Both the position numbers and the translations under genes were made by a program. Under the pieces are notes generated by a model. The model searched no databases and was not told the DNA's origin. It worked only from the letters and a program-made list of their open reading frames with translations. Of a DNA stretch of 64,000 nt, positions 1 to 12,771 are shown piece by piece; within the stretch, counting starts at the first letter, position 1, and each line of letters starts with the position of its first letter. The stretch is from contig NMRB01000451.1 in the NCBI GenBank assembly GCA_002633025.1, positions 184,101 to 248,100 of the forward strand. The letters run 5' to 3'. This DNA comes from Notospermus geniculatus. Lineage: Eukaryota > Nemertea > Pilidiophora > Heteronemertea > Lineidae.

Positions 1-243
1 TTAGACGTTTGGGAAATTATGGCATAAACCCAATGCCGTATCCACGCGTTGTCTGGTTCCGCTGCCCGACGACAGATGTCATCTCCGTATGACGATGTAA
101 GGTGCATTTTCCGCCCAGGATTTCAAGTAATTCGGCCAGGGGGTGGGATCACCATGACCATGAGTCGGCCTCCCTCCAGCTTCAGGAATTTGTGTGAGCA
201 CCACCGATGACGCCGACACGGTCTCATGATGTGGCTAGCAAGT

Positions 244-409
244 CACAGGGGCTTGAATCAAATGGTGAAAAAGGGTTAAAATGTGTTGGGATATTATACC
301 ACAGCGGGTGTACCACCCCAAAATAACACCCACATGTAGTGGGTGTAGAACGAAGTACACGTGGGTTTTATTTTAACCCTTTTCACCATATGATTGAAGC
401 CCCTGTTTT
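244..409. mobile_element. hAT-like MITE, 166 bp
   Basis: Terminal inverted repeats of about 38 bp (left begins CACAGGGGCTTGAATCAAAT; the right end is its near complement ending GCCCCTGTTTT). The element is flanked by perfect 8-bp direct repeats TAGCAAGT at 236-243 and 410-417. An 8-bp target duplication with CAGGG-like ends is typical of hAT transposons. There is no coding capacity. Confidence 0.8.
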
Positions 410-610
410 TAGCAAGTGGCACCGGAGACAGACGACGGTAACGTAGAGGCAGCAAATTGCCCCTCCGTCTTTCTGGCTAACCCTATTTATGGGGTTCTCG
501 TCTAAAACGGCCTCAATGGGGCCTGAAGAAAAAAAGTTGATTAAGAATGACAGTTTTCTTACAATTGATTTATTTTTAATCCTGTGAACATTTAGAACAT
601 ATTTGGTGAA

Positions 611-753
611 GTTCTCCAGCAATGTGAATCTCATACCTCTGGTGTCTTGAGTAACAGCAAAGGAATGAGTAAGTGAAGAAATGTTCTCCAGCAATGTGAA
701 TCTCATACCTCTGGTGTCTTGAGTAACAGCAAAGGAATGAGTAGTGAAGAAAT
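611..753. repeat. Two tandem copies of a 72-bp unit
   Basis: The unit starting GTTCTCCAGCAATGTGAATC at 611 is repeated from 683 almost without change; the second copy lacks two bases near its end. The open frame across it is a by-product of the duplication. Confidence 0.9.
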
Positions 754-794
754 TTTGAAACACCGAAAAGGCACACATGAATGTCGTGTACATA

Positions 795-934
795 GGGCCG
801 TATGCACCAAGCAAAGATGATCCTGATTTCAGGTTGAGCCACAACTTTTCCATTGTCACATCATGTTCTGGCAAACCTGAACAATAGAGAAGTTGTGGCT
901 CAACCTGAGTTCAAGATTTTGGTGCACACGGCCC
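795..934. repeat. Inverted-repeat (foldback) element
   Basis: Left arm 795-847 (GGGCCGTATGCACCA through CAGGTTGAGCCACAACTT) and right arm 890-934 (AAGTTGTGGCTCAACCTG through TGGTGCACACGGCCC) are imperfect complements around a 42-base centre. It is probably a MITE remnant. No clear target duplication was seen. Confidence 0.7.
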
Positions 935-996
935 ACAATGCCTGGAGACGTAAAATCTTTTTATATTGTTTTTCATATCGTTCTCCCAAAGGTACT

Positions 997-1166
997 TAAT
1001 GGCCTATACAAATGATCCAATTTTTCATCCAATATTTTGGAATATTCCGGGCCTATTGGGGCTTCACTGTATAAACCTGCACGTACACCTTTACTAGTGA
1101 GCATATTCAGAATTTGGATGAAAAATTGGATCGTGTGTATCTGCATGGTATACCGGAAGGCCATTA
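997..1166. repeat. Inverted-repeat (foldback) element
   Basis: Left arm 997-1032 (TAATGGCCTATAC through GATCCAATTTTTCATCC) is complementary to the right arm 1114-1166 (TTGGATGAAAAATTGGATC through GGCCATTA), with a length difference in the right arm. It is probably a decayed MITE. Confidence 0.65.
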
Positions 1167-1917
1167 GCTGAACTCAGGAATGTGACCAGATCACATTTAC
1201 CAGACGATAGTGGTGTTGCACAACACTAGATTAACCGTAGGTTTGGTGTGATCAATAGCTATTTCACGGTATCAACTAAAGCCAGTCAGCCACGACACTG
1301 GCTACCAGGGTTGTGCAACATTCTTATTTGTGATCACACCATTACGCTAAAAGTACCTTTGACCAGATCGCTCTGAAAAACACTACCGTTCATCTCAATT
1401 TACCGTCCCAGCCAATGGGCCGAATTCATAAAAACTAGCATTTGCTTTTTCTGGGCTTCTTCTTGAAGAGGTATTTATAAAATTTCGCTTTTGCTTCATA
1501 GAACAAGCAACTCCCTATAAGAATCAGCAGAAGCTTTGTCTTGCGAGCATTAGCTTCATCAGATAGAAAATCTTGTATGGCTTTATAAGAAAAGGTCATT
1601 AGGTTAAGCAATTGATTATGAATATGTTTGTGAGCCGATTCTTTGGCTTGTGCTTCTCCTTGACAAGCAAAAGCTTGGCCTTGCCGTTTTGGCTTGTAAG
1701 CTTTTGCTATGTTTTATAAATTCGGCCCATTGTCTACACTTCGTGTTTCTTACTTCTTTTCCCGTCATTCATGTGACCTTCAGATCAGTCCCCACGCGGC
1801 TTCACCAAGATGAACTATAAGCACGATGAGGGCAACGTGAACACCGCGGCCCTCCTCTAACCTGCTTGCACTCAAGGAGTTGCTCAGCTTATGTAATAGG
1901 CGTACCGCATTCAATAG

Positions 1918-2644
1918 GGAGTTTAAGAAATCAAACGATAAACGTTAACTTTAAGGCCTGTCTACACGATCATACATTTGTTCAAAACATCATCATACAT
2001 TTGTATGATGATGTTCATGGACAGATATTTGATTGTGTAGGCTGTTTTCCCAACAAACTTGAACAGCAACCAACATGTATGATGATGTTCAAATTTGTGT
2101 GATGATGTTCATGGACAAATGTATGATCGTGTGGACTGTTTTCCCAACAAACTTGAACATGTATGATGATGTTCAAATTTTTAGCTGCATGTTTCATCTT
2201 GCCAATCCAAAACATCCCCCAAAAAATGTGTGATGATGTTCAGGCACAAATGTATGATCGTGTGGACCGTTTTCCCAACAAACTTGAACATCATCCAACG
2301 TTATCCTTTCTCCATCATACTTCATCATACAATGTCCATGAATGTTGAACTGTAGATCAAAATCCACAACTAACTTGAACATCATCATACAAGTCAATGA
2401 TGCCGTTTTGAACAATTGTATGATGATGTTCAAAATTTTAGCCGCATTGTCACAAGACAGAAATCGACACACAAGCTTGGACATCATCATACAAATGTAT
2501 GATGATGTTTTGAACAAATATCATGTAGACAGGCCTAGCAACGTTATTTTTTGTACCGAAAATATATAATCTGCTGGTGAATTCGCAGTACGAAAAATAT
2601 CATTGTCGTAAAGTTAACGTTTATCGTTTGATTTCTTAAACTCC
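1918..2644. mobile_element. Foldback element with perfect 36-bp TIRs and internal palindromic array
   Basis: Outer terminal repeats 1918-1953 and 2609-2644 are perfect 36-bp complements (GGAGTTTAAGAAATCAAACG onward). A second inner inverted pair starts AGGCCTGTCTACACGAT (from 1953) and ends at 2536, suggesting a nested element or composite ends. The interior is a degenerate array of TGTATGATGATGTTCA in both orientations (about seven forward, four reverse by eye). There is no coding capacity. The outer target duplication is not clear. Confidence 0.8.
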
Positions 2645-2757
2645 TTAATATGTCATTCTGTAAACGGATTCCACTTGAGCATCAAATGTTGTCTGTACTT
2701 ATCCTGACATATATCATCTTATCCCTGGGACGCGTTTGCGTACACGTAACGTTATCA

Positions 2758-2911
2758 GGGTCGACCGCACAGAAAGTCCGTTAGTCCGTTAGTGCTACAT
2801 GTAGCCCTACACCTGCGCCAATCGGCAGTTAGTTATAATGTATTTTCCCATTAACTAAATCGTCGACAGACACAACCGAAAGCACTATTGGACTTTCTAT
2901 GCGGTCGGCCC
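2758..2911. repeat. Inverted-repeat element, 154 bp
   Basis: Left arm 2758-2779 (GGGTCGACCGCACAGAAAGT) and right arm 2890-2911 (GGACTTTCTATGCGGTCGGC) are near-complementary, with a further inner pair TAGTGCT/AGCACTA. It looks like a short non-autonomous DNA transposon. The target site is unresolved. Confidence 0.65.
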
Positions 2912-3166
2912 AGGGCTTTGGGTATAATAAGGTCCTCAGGCTCATTTTAGGGAAATTAAAGTCCAAAATCATTTTCGGCACAACACACTGTCTGTTCCAG
3001 TGGAAACCTATTCACGTCGGTCATATCACCAATTACCTTTTCTAAAACATGATCTGTCATATATGTATATAATTTACATCGTTTACATAGAAAAATGGTG
3101 TGAAAATACGGTATGTATTGCTTTCGCCTGTATTCAGAAAATACCCAGTGCTTGAACGATTCGATA

Positions 3167-3297
3167 GGCTGCATGGAACTACAGGCTACACGTACACGCC
3201 TGTTAACAATTAAAGGCTTCACAAAGGGTTCGCGACCGCGTGAAGCCTTTGTTAACAGGCGTGTACGTGTAGCATGTAGTTCCATGTGATTGCAGCC
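3167..3297. repeat. Long hairpin, arms about 56 bp
   Basis: Left arm 3167-3222 starts GGCTGCATGGAACTACA and the right arm 3241-3297 ends in its complement TAGTTCCATGTGATTGCAGCC. The loop is about 18 bases and holds TTCGCGACCGCG. It directly abuts the next palindromic element. Confidence 0.75.
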
Positions 3298-3300
3298 TGA

Positions 3301-3539
3301 GGCTGAGTTTACATCGAGGCACACGTGACACGAACACGCAGGCGAACAAAGACTTCATGGTGATCCTTTTGTGAAGCCACTGTTCGCCTGCATGTTCGTG
3401 TCGCGTGTGCCTCGATGTAAATCGGATGACACGCGACACGAACACGCCGGTGAACAAAGGTTTCATGGGGATGAGTCCTTTGTGAAGCCATTGTTCGCCT
3501 TCGTGTTCGTGTCGCGTGTCATCCGATGTAAACCCAGCC
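3301..3539. mobile_element. MITE carrying two tandem palindromic units
   Basis: Terminal repeats GGCTGAGTTTACATCG (left) and CGATGTAAACCCAGCC (right) match except one base. Inside are two tandem hairpins, 3317-3412 and 3424-3520, sharing the words ACACGAACACG, GGCGAACAAAG and TTTGTGAAGCCA. The flanks are TGA and TTA, compatible with a 3-bp TWA-type duplication with one change, which would suggest PIF/Harbinger. Confidence 0.65.
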
Positions 3540-6500
3540 TTAGGGGACATTTTTTTTGTGTCAGAACTTTGTCATGTTGTTGCTATCGATAGCAATTTGT
3601 ACAACGGTTACTTGAAGCTGTGCCTGAAGAAGAAGTACAGGTACCAAAAATCTCCCCACATAACAGGTTGTCGCATGATAATCTTTAACGTTTCCACGTA
3701 GGCGTAGATATCAGCATTGCGAACCCATACAGTGGCACTGTGATGTCATGTTCAAGCGTCAAGTTCATACCATGTCAATAAGTGAATAATTATGGTGATG
3801 ATTTTTATACACTGGTGAATAATATGTACATTTAATTACACACTTTTATAGAAATACCGTAAAACAACGAATATCTATTCTTAAATTACATGTACATGTA
3901 TAATGTGCAAAGTTCAAATCATAAAGATTGATGATGATGCCACTGCCATGTAAATCACACGGTTGAGTTTACCACGGGCACCCGCATGTAATTGTATTCA
4001 TTCGATATTCATTGATTTGCTAAAACATGTATTTCAATGTTATTAGCCTTTATCTAGTGGGGTCAGCAGGTCAGATAGCTGCCCCTGGATTAGGCTCATC
4101 CTACGACTTAAAACTTGCTGAACACTGCCATCAAATAGTTCTGATTCACTCCAAGTAGAATACAATGTACAACTGAACAGGGATAATCAAATTGCATAAG
4201 CATCTTTGTGCGAATATGGTATATGTTCACCCAAAATGTGTCTAACTTCATCATCAATCTTTCTCCTCATGCACTGATCTAACTCATCTGATAGTGCATC
4301 AACTGCTGTATACAAATGTGAGTTTGCACAATACTTCAAAATATCCTGACTATACATATTCGAGTGTCTTTCATCTTGGCCAATACTGCTGGTGGTAGTG
4401 TAGAAAACATACAAAAACGTGGGTAGGGGTACTCATATACAGTGCACCGCCTAAGAGGGTAGCTTTTTTAAACGATTTTTTCAGTGCACACATGGTGGTA
4501 AAAATTCACTATTTTCACATCAACCCGGATAAAGTATACGCGACACTGAAATATTGCACTGAACCCACAAAATCCATAACTTTTAACGCTTCATGCCCTC
4601 GTCTATGTATCATTTCCCAACACTCGTCCTGAAGTTCTACAAAATTTCTAATCCAGTATTGTTCAGTTGACAGATTTGATGAGTTTCAATGAGAATATGT
4701 TGACATCATGAGATGTGTGAAGGCGAAAGCATCAGCATAGTTTGCATCCTAGAACCCCACGTGTAGGCCTATTGGCTACGTCATAAGACTACACCACTAG
4801 AAGCCAAGGGTTGTGCAAGCGTATAGTCGGAGGGCGTACCAATGTCACAACCCTTGGTAGTGAAGATGCATAGTGTGACATTGTATCTATAGCTTTGTCA
4901 ATTTTTTTTCTTTTTCCCTGTCTGGCAGATATTTGAGACGGCCACATTCTGTGAAGATGATTGAGACGAAAACAGGCATCAGTAAGTAAGTATTACTGAT
5001 CACAATCTGCATGGCCAGGCCTAACTGATAGTTCATTTGATGGTAATAAATGTTACTAAACAAACAAATGAATCAGATGATGTGACAAAGACTAAAAGCC
5101 AAAGACATGTGAAGGAAAAAGTCCATCTGACATGTGCCAAGACATACACTGAAGGGCCCACAGCAAGGGGAAACATGAAAATGATGGTGGCCTCAACCAC
5201 ATGTTGAGCAGAAGCTTTATTCAACATTCAGATAAAGATAACCTTTAAGCCTTAGTCAGCTTTTGCAGGCGAAGTTATTCAATATCACAACTTCGTTTGA
5301 AAATGCCAATAATTTCAGTGATGTCTTACCATAGTCCCAACAACAGCTATATTATGTATTCTAGAGATTGAAAGTGGTTAGTGTACAAAGACAATGAAAA
5401 GACATATATTTCATGCTGAAACACACAGTAAGAAAACAAGACATATTCATTCCATAAAGCAAAGTGCAGGAAACATACTAAAGTATACATATCAATGATT
5501 TCTTTCGAAATTCATAATATCACAGTTGGCAAAGCTTTTCTTAATATAGCAGAAAAAATTGTTACATATTATTAGGACCATTTTTCAACAACGTCTGCAA
5601 AGCTAAATTTTGGGATTCAGTCAACTAAATAAAAGGATGCTTGATCTTTATAACCACTCTTGTAGTTGTGGGTGGGGTGTCTGTTGCTGTTGCAAGTTGC
5701 AGTAGCAGTATCAGTCACCCAATGGACACACAAAGCCCTTCCATAGGCACATGTTCATGGGCGCATGATAAGGGGTTAAGTTCATTTTCCAAAATGAACG
5801 TAAAAATAATTGGATGAAGAGTACAGGCCCAACAGTTTTTCAAAGAAGGTAATCCTTCATCTGATTTGACGGAGTAAAACATGAATTGATGACACGCATA
5901 TCTCTAAATACACGTACCGGTATATTGAAATGTCACATTGAAACTAATAAGGTATTCATCCTAATAAGCTCTTGCAATGTTGACGATACAAGTATGTTCA
6001 CTTTTCATCTATTGCACACACACACCCTAACTCTGATGAAGCGGGCGTAGAAACCACATTAAACAGTTATCGTACATGAATAGCAGTATTGAAGGATCTT
6101 CTAAACAATGTTACTTTTATGTGAAGTACCCGGTGAAGTTTATTTACATAGTTGATGCACTAAATTCTGTGAATTTCCTGAACACTTAAATTTCAACATT
6201 CATTTTTTCTGACACCTCTGATGTTTCTCATCTTAATCTATCTTTTACAAATAAAAAAGCTTCAATCTTTCATTAAGATCATGGCGAAAAGGTTATATCA
6301 CAACAAAACATCCGATATGATACAGGTAATAATACTGCAATGGTAGAGTCGAACGTCACCAACCTTCCATAAACTGTGAAACAATTTGACAACAATGCTA
6401 CACTTATCATGCTGATGAACAGAAAGAACATATTAAAGACATGCTTGAGTGATTAAAATGTTAGTTATGTCAACTCTGACATGAATATTCCACATGAAGT

Positions 6501-7660
6501 CAAGAACGAATGGGGTGAATCTAGTTTCAAAATGTACTCTGAGGTCATTGGAGAAAGTGCTGAGGGAATCATTTCTATCGTGAATATCCCAGAGCCACAC
6601 TTACTAAACATTTTCAGAACATTTCAAGTTGATCTAACGGTAAACCGTGGAATACAAGGCCAGGATCAAAAGAGATGTTGAATTTACCATGAAGGACAAA
6701 TCTGAGTGAAAACAAGAAAACACAGAACCAAGAGTTTCAAATCACCATGCTGCACAAACAAAGGTGTAACAGAGTATGAGTATGAGTACAGAGTACCAAC
6801 AGGACAAACCATTTCATCACAGTCTTTGCCAAATAATTTACCAAACGTGAATCTCAGAAAAAGATGATGAATATGAGGTCAAGTAGTGATGTAGAGTCGT
6901 GTTTAACAATAATCCCAGAATAGGCCTAGGGCCCACATGTTCTTTTACAAAAGAAGGAATCTGTGGACTTAGTTCCTTGAACTTTTAAAACGAGCATCAA
7001 ATTTATGATATTCCACGTTTCCACCATATACATGTAGTTATCTCAACAGCTCTTAAGTTTACTTGGTAAAAGATTGGCAAAGATTACAATGTGCAAAGAT
7101 TCCAATGTGAAAAGACTAAACAAACACAAAGTGAAAGAGGAAAATGTACTGTCTTTATAACAGATACAACGAAAAACAAGGTCTTCAAACGAAACAGGAC
7201 TAGGAAACTAAACGAAACTGATACAAGACATGTGTCATTGAGTAGATACAGAAATAAAAATATGAAAATGTGAGCATTACATTTCAGCAGAAACGTGAAC
7301 AAAGACTGATAGTAGGTACAAATGCAGAACAAACAAGACAATTAACTAAAAGTGAAAACAAACAAATACAATAGTGTAAACATAATGTGAAATGAAAAAC
7401 ACAAATGTATAAAAACACAATGTGAAATGATTAAAATTGTTTTTACAGATAAAAAGCTCTTTCATTCAGTGGTTTTCAGAGAGATTAATTTACAGACATC
7501 TTTAAAAGACAAGATCATAAAAGACCCAACTGATTTGGTTAACTCCTCACCACCAAAGTGTTGTAGTTTACTTATAAATGAATGAGTTGGGAAGGTCATA
7601 TTTACAGTGCATTCCAAGGGGAGTTATGTACATGATTTACACTATCACCTTCAACAGAGT

Positions 7661-7710
7661 GAATGAAATGAAATGAAATAAAAATAAATAAATAAATAAA
7701 TAAATGAATC
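7661..7710. repeat. GAAAT / TAAA microsatellite
   Basis: Runs of AATGAAATGAAATGAAATA pass into repeated AAATAAATAAATAAATA. Confidence 0.9.
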
Positions 7711-10700
7711 AATTAATATGAAATTGATGAATGATTAACGACACGTCTGCCTTACACAATTGAAAGGCTGCGACTCATATTTGAAGAGTTATATGCAGAA
7801 CAACATTTCTAACAAAAATAGAGTTCTTTCAAATCAAAAGTGAGAGAACCTGATGCATCCAGTTTTTGGATTTTATTTATTTCTATTTTCATATTAGTTC
7901 CACGGAAAACCAGGTGACAATGCTGATGAAAAGGGCATTGAATGCCTCGTAGATGATGATGGAGTGAAAATGATGATGACAATCTGTCAACGTACTTGTT
8001 TTGAATTGTACTAATGCAAAAGATTTGTTCGGAAATGACAAACCCCCACTAGACAGTCTAAAACAGACCAGAACTTTGTACTTAAACACCCCCGACACCC
8101 AAATATAACATCAAAATGTGTAATGAGTGGACCATTTCAAAGCCTGTCAATGTCCTGGTTTCCATGCTTTCACTGAACCTGGTTTTAAAAGATTTACCAT
8201 GTTTACTATTGAAATGGTCCAATTATCATCATTCAGAAGTTCAATTCATGTGTGTGCCATCATAAGACTATAGAAGAGAACTAGATATCTTTACACCAGC
8301 TGGCAGTATCGGTCCACCATATTAAAATACTGTTTTCACTTCCCTCTATAGGCAGTATCAAGAAGTACAAAAATATGAGAGATCTCGTGAAAATGATGTG
8401 ATATTCTACATAACAGTTTTAGTTATAATGTTGATTACAATTATCATGAACATATCTTATTGGACATTTATTCAAAATTGACATCCAATGCATTTACACG
8501 AAGTGATAGTAGCAATTGTACCATCTTGTCTCTTTGTATCCCTTCAATAACCACTGCTGTGTGTGAGAATAAACTATATGAACCCTCAACAATCATGTGT
8601 CTATCTTTGATAAAAATATATCCAAATATTATTCATAACCTTCTTTATACATTAGTTCTTCTCAACATCAACACCACACTTGACTGCATCACCAATATCT
8701 TCTACTTCATGCAAATCAATTTTAATTCCATCATAAATGGTATCAAATTATCAAAATCAAAACTGAAAAACTTCAACAACTTTCCTTAGTAATCTGGTTT
8801 TACTCCCATTTTATATCTAAGGAAGTTTTTCTGACTTTTATTACAGTTAAGTTATCACATTTCTATTTGCCTAAATGCTTGATATTCTCATCACTGCACA
8901 GCCAATGTTCCTACACTTTCTCAGACAACTAACTGTCTTCTGAATATAATCATGTTGTGCCCATGACTAATATATAGTTTTTCTGGCCTACATAGCACTT
9001 TTTTGTGACAAATTTACAATACACCAAAGTGAAGAATTCCAAATAGTTTAGGCCAGCCTAAAATACAACCATACTCAAATTCAATCCCATCTTAAGGTTG
9101 GATGTGCTGAATTAATTTCTTACATATTGTGATATTTTCGTATTGTTGACATCTACAACTAGCATTTACATATCCATCACTAAATATATCCACAAAAGCA
9201 ATTAAATTGACTATTTTGTGAAGTCGCACATTTTTCTTTTTGGGCTTACGAAGGGGGGCATAAGTCGTCAAATTTTATAAGAGTGCAGGAACACTGATGT
9301 CCACTTGTGTACTTAACTGTGATGACCTTATATGGCAAAACTTCTCAAACCAGTATCATAGTGTATTGTCTACATAAAGTGAGCATACTACAAAGACAAT
9401 CCATTCATGTAGGTGATCACATAAATCAATGGTGGATTAGAATATTTACACTGAACTGTACACACATATCACGTATTAGTATGTAAATTATGCATAACAT
9501 TTCTGAAGTGCACCTTGCCCCTAAAGAACTACCGTAAACTGAAAATAACTTTCCACAGCATTGTACCTCTTCTCTGCCTCGAATAAGGATGAAAAATATA
9601 ATGGAAAATGAAACTCCCTCAGATGAATTGACCAATCACAAATACACCCTTAAAGATGATCGATTTCACACTTGCTTAATGAAACTTGTTATTTTGAGTC
9701 AAAAATGAAAAAGAAAACAAAATAAACACATTTCACTGGTAAACAAAAAAACATATACCTCATTGTCAAATCTAACCATCTACGGACAATATAGTTCGAC
9801 ACTCTACAGGAAAAAGAGTTTGTCGGCTGAATCTTTTGGGAAATATCTCTCTACATTCCAGTTTTAACACTTATAACATATCCATATGAAGGCACTAAGG
9901 TCTTTCATGAAGGATTCAGCATATCCTCCAACCATTTTGATCAAGTTTTGCTTTCAATCATGTCAATGAAGAAACCTTTAGCATGTTTGGTGAGTTCCAC
10001 ACTCTGATGTGACGTGACCTCATTTCATTTTGGTCCAGAGATCAGACACCTTCATTAGTTTCAAGCTGATTACACAACATACAACAATTAGACCAAGTTT
10101 ACTACACTTTCAACGAAAAAAGTAACTCTGAGAACAGTTTTCCTCAATAAAAATCTGATTGTGGACAGGCTGATCAATACGAACTAAGTAAGACTTGGCA
10201 GAATATTTCACTGGGGTGAGCAATTTAGTGCTGAGAAAAATCATCTAATTTCTCTAAGTGAATTCATTCCTCCCACAATTCAGTGTTATATCACCTTCAC
10301 TCAGATTTGGAAAGCAAGTACATGTAACTTTGAATATTTTACAGGTACCTGTGATTACACATCAATATTGAGTTTAAAGAATCTAGAAAGAGTCAGTATT
10401 CTGAGAGAGTATTAAAGGTACTTACAACTAAAGTAACAAGAGGAAACAAAAGACTGGTCACAATGACTTACAACAACGAAATCCATGTAATATGAAACTA
10501 AATCTGCAAAAAACCCAATGAAACTAAAAATGCTGAACACAATATTGATTGACTCGGAACAGTTTTGTTCTTTTCAGATCATCTGAGGGAGCAACAGTTT
10601 TCCTTAACTTTGCAGACAGGCAGTGCTCAAACTTTAAACTTCCCAAATAAACTAAACACTCCTTTGACTTTGATAGAAAACCAGCATGACCAATCAATGA

Positions 10701-11809
10701 GAAGGCACTGAATGCATGCTATTCCTGCATTCCCAGGCTTTTTGGCTAGAATTTAGAAATGAAGAGGTGTGGGTGTCAGATCACAACTTGTCAATAGCTT
10801 AAGATAAAATTGAAATGAAAATGACTTCATCAATCACTTTTCTTCAAACAAAGGTGGAGTGCCAGTCAGTGTTCCTTGTAAAATACGATTATAAGTTAAC
10901 CAGGTACAATTAAGAGAAATAAAACACAATGCGGTTTTGTAACCCATACCATGATTCTGACATTTTGAATTCTAAGTTGCATACAGGCACTTGTGCTTTA
11001 CCAAGACAGTCAAAAAAATTCATCAGCTGTGAACATTAACCATAAACACATACACAAAAGTGCAGTGGCTAATTAGAATTAGCTACTTCCATATCACTGC
11101 TCTCCCTAAATTAGGCTTCTCTTCCTTAAGTTCACCTCTCTCCCCTATTGAAATATCCATTTTATCCACCAACTTTTAAATCAACAACAAAATACATACC
11201 CTTGAATATTTCACAGTGACACACAAATCGGTCAAATGCAATCATGAGGCCATTTGGCAGAGCACTACTAAAATAGCATGCGAAAATCTCAATGAAAAAT
11301 ATGTGAAAAAGTAAGCACCCTTTTCTAACATCACAACTTCATCACCAAAATGCAACCATTCTTGAACACAAAATAAGTGAGCCTGTCGTGAAAATGCAGA
11401 GCATTAGCATGATGCCCAAAAGGCCTACCTCTCTGCGGATCCAGATAAGTGAACATAAATAAGGCACTAACACTAAATGCCTTGATTTATAATTAAGAGG
11501 ATGTATTTGAGTAACTTGATGCCTGCTGCCATCACAAGATTCTCTCTATAGTTTACCAGAATATCATCATAAACTTATGGATTTCAGAACATCCATAAAC
11601 TCCAACATCAACCACTGTCAGATTATAAGTAAATGAATTTCTGGCAGACATAAGAGAGTAAGTAATGCAACAGCACAGCTTTCCAACAAATAACACTAAA
11701 ACTAACATACAATAGAAATGAACTTATACATTACTTAATTAGTACCATTAATTATACAGTTACTTCCATCCACAATATCAAATGGACATTAATGCAGTGT
11801 GCAGAAAAG

Positions 11810-11851
11810 CAAAAAAAAATAATAAAAAATAATAAATAAATAAAACAAAAA
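11810..11851. repeat. A-rich low-complexity tract
   Basis: AAT/AAAT-type tract about 100 bases beyond the TRPC stop codon. On the transcript strand it reads T-rich. Confidence 0.85.
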
Positions 11852-11941
11852 GAGCAGTGTCAATTTCACTATGTCAGAACCATGGCTGGGTTACCACTGA
11901 CAACCAACAACAAACAGGGAACAAGTTAAATCAAATCAGAT

Positions 11942-12771
11942 TCACTTCTTGAACTTTTTCTCTCTCTTGTCACCAGAGGGCTGGTCTGATTTACCATTTG
12001 CTTTCCCATCATACACATAGGACTTGTCTGACCCTTCTTCACTTGGATCGCCGTCTTCTCCCCACAGAAATGAGACACGCTTTATTGCACCTGGTTTCTT
12101 ACTGAAGGGGCTCTCACTTGAACTGTCGCTTGAATTGGGATCTTTCCAACTTGGCAACTTGCTCGGGTCGAGAGTAATCTCCTCTGTTTTAGATGGACTT
12201 TCAGTGGCTGGACTTTCTTCAGCTTCAATCAGAGGATCCTCCATTGTGTCATACTTTTTTGAAGGCTTGTCACCGCTTTCAGACTGTTCAATTGATGATC
12301 CCAAGCCTTCATCAGTCTTATCACCATTTTTCGTATCGTCAGCATTTTCCTCAACAATAGAGTGCCTACGTTGATGCAAATCCTCTTTTAATGGTAGTTT
12401 GCGGTCACCTTTTTTGCGTAGGCTATCACGGAAACCAAACCCACCCTGAGGTGGAACTTGTGGCAGCTTTGCAGTGTGGCCATGTGACTTATGCTGAATC
12501 TCACTACCTTCCTTTTCACCAGCATCGGTCTTACCAACATCACCACCATCTTCTTCAAGCGCTTCATTAATGATGCCATTTTCGTTGATTGGCCCACTGA
12601 TGGAACCGTTGCTATTGCTTTTATCTCCACTGAGATTGTTCATAAGACTTGGCTTTGTTGTTTTCTCTCCCTCAGTATCACCCTCCTGCTCCATTATCGT
12701 TGTGATTGAACTCAGAGATTTCTTCAGACGATCAAAAGACATTGTACTTCGCTTGCGTCTCAACTTTCCAC
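11942..12771 (-). CDS. TRPC: TRPC exon 10: long acidic, Ser-rich C-terminal tail with stop codon
   Basis: 830 nt, acceptor caattttcag, phase 1 in (A|GT), TGA at 11942-11944; about 276 residues. It opens with a basic, possibly helical segment (KLRRKRSTMSFDRLKKSLSS) and then becomes low-complexity: many Glu, Asp, Ser, Asn and Gly, with no recognised domain, probably disordered. Basophilic kinase-type sites are visible (RKRS, RRHSIVEE, IKRVSF). Vertebrate TRPC4/5 end in a PDZ ligand; this one ends in KKFKK and has none. Assignment to the gene rests on strand, position 4.8 kb after exon 9, the perfect phase match and the open frame, not on sequence similarity. The basic start could bind calmodulin or phosphoinositides, but that is only inference. 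Confidence 0.8.

Larger units (their letters stand above)
3701..11941. other. Gene-free 3' flank of the TRPC gene, possibly with 3' UTR
   Basis: No exon or RNA gene could be supported here. It is AT-rich with short spurious frames only. A small hairpin (CCAAGGGTTGTG/CACAACCCTTGG) sits at 4804-4857. For the minus-strand TRPC transcript, AATAAA-type words occur at about 8465, 7871 and 6139. The 3' end could lie at any of them, giving an unusually long 3' UTR, but nothing in the sequence decides this. Confidence 0.5.

Noticed and set aside
1214-1341. Overlapping inverted pairs TGTTGCACAAC/GTTGTGCAACA and TGGTGTGATCA/TGATCACACCA
   Set aside because: The order is A-B-A'-B', not a simple foldback, and ends are unclear; probably remnants of overlapping elements, not listed as a feature.
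4187-4414. 75-codon minus-strand frame with a protein-like ending (RHILGEHIPYSHKDAYAI)
   Set aside because: Looks slightly protein-like but no family, splice context or neighbours support it; a similarity search would decide.
12024-12374. 116-codon plus-strand frame over the last TRPC exon
   Set aside because: Antisense shadow of the acidic tail exon, whose own frame is in phase with exon 9.
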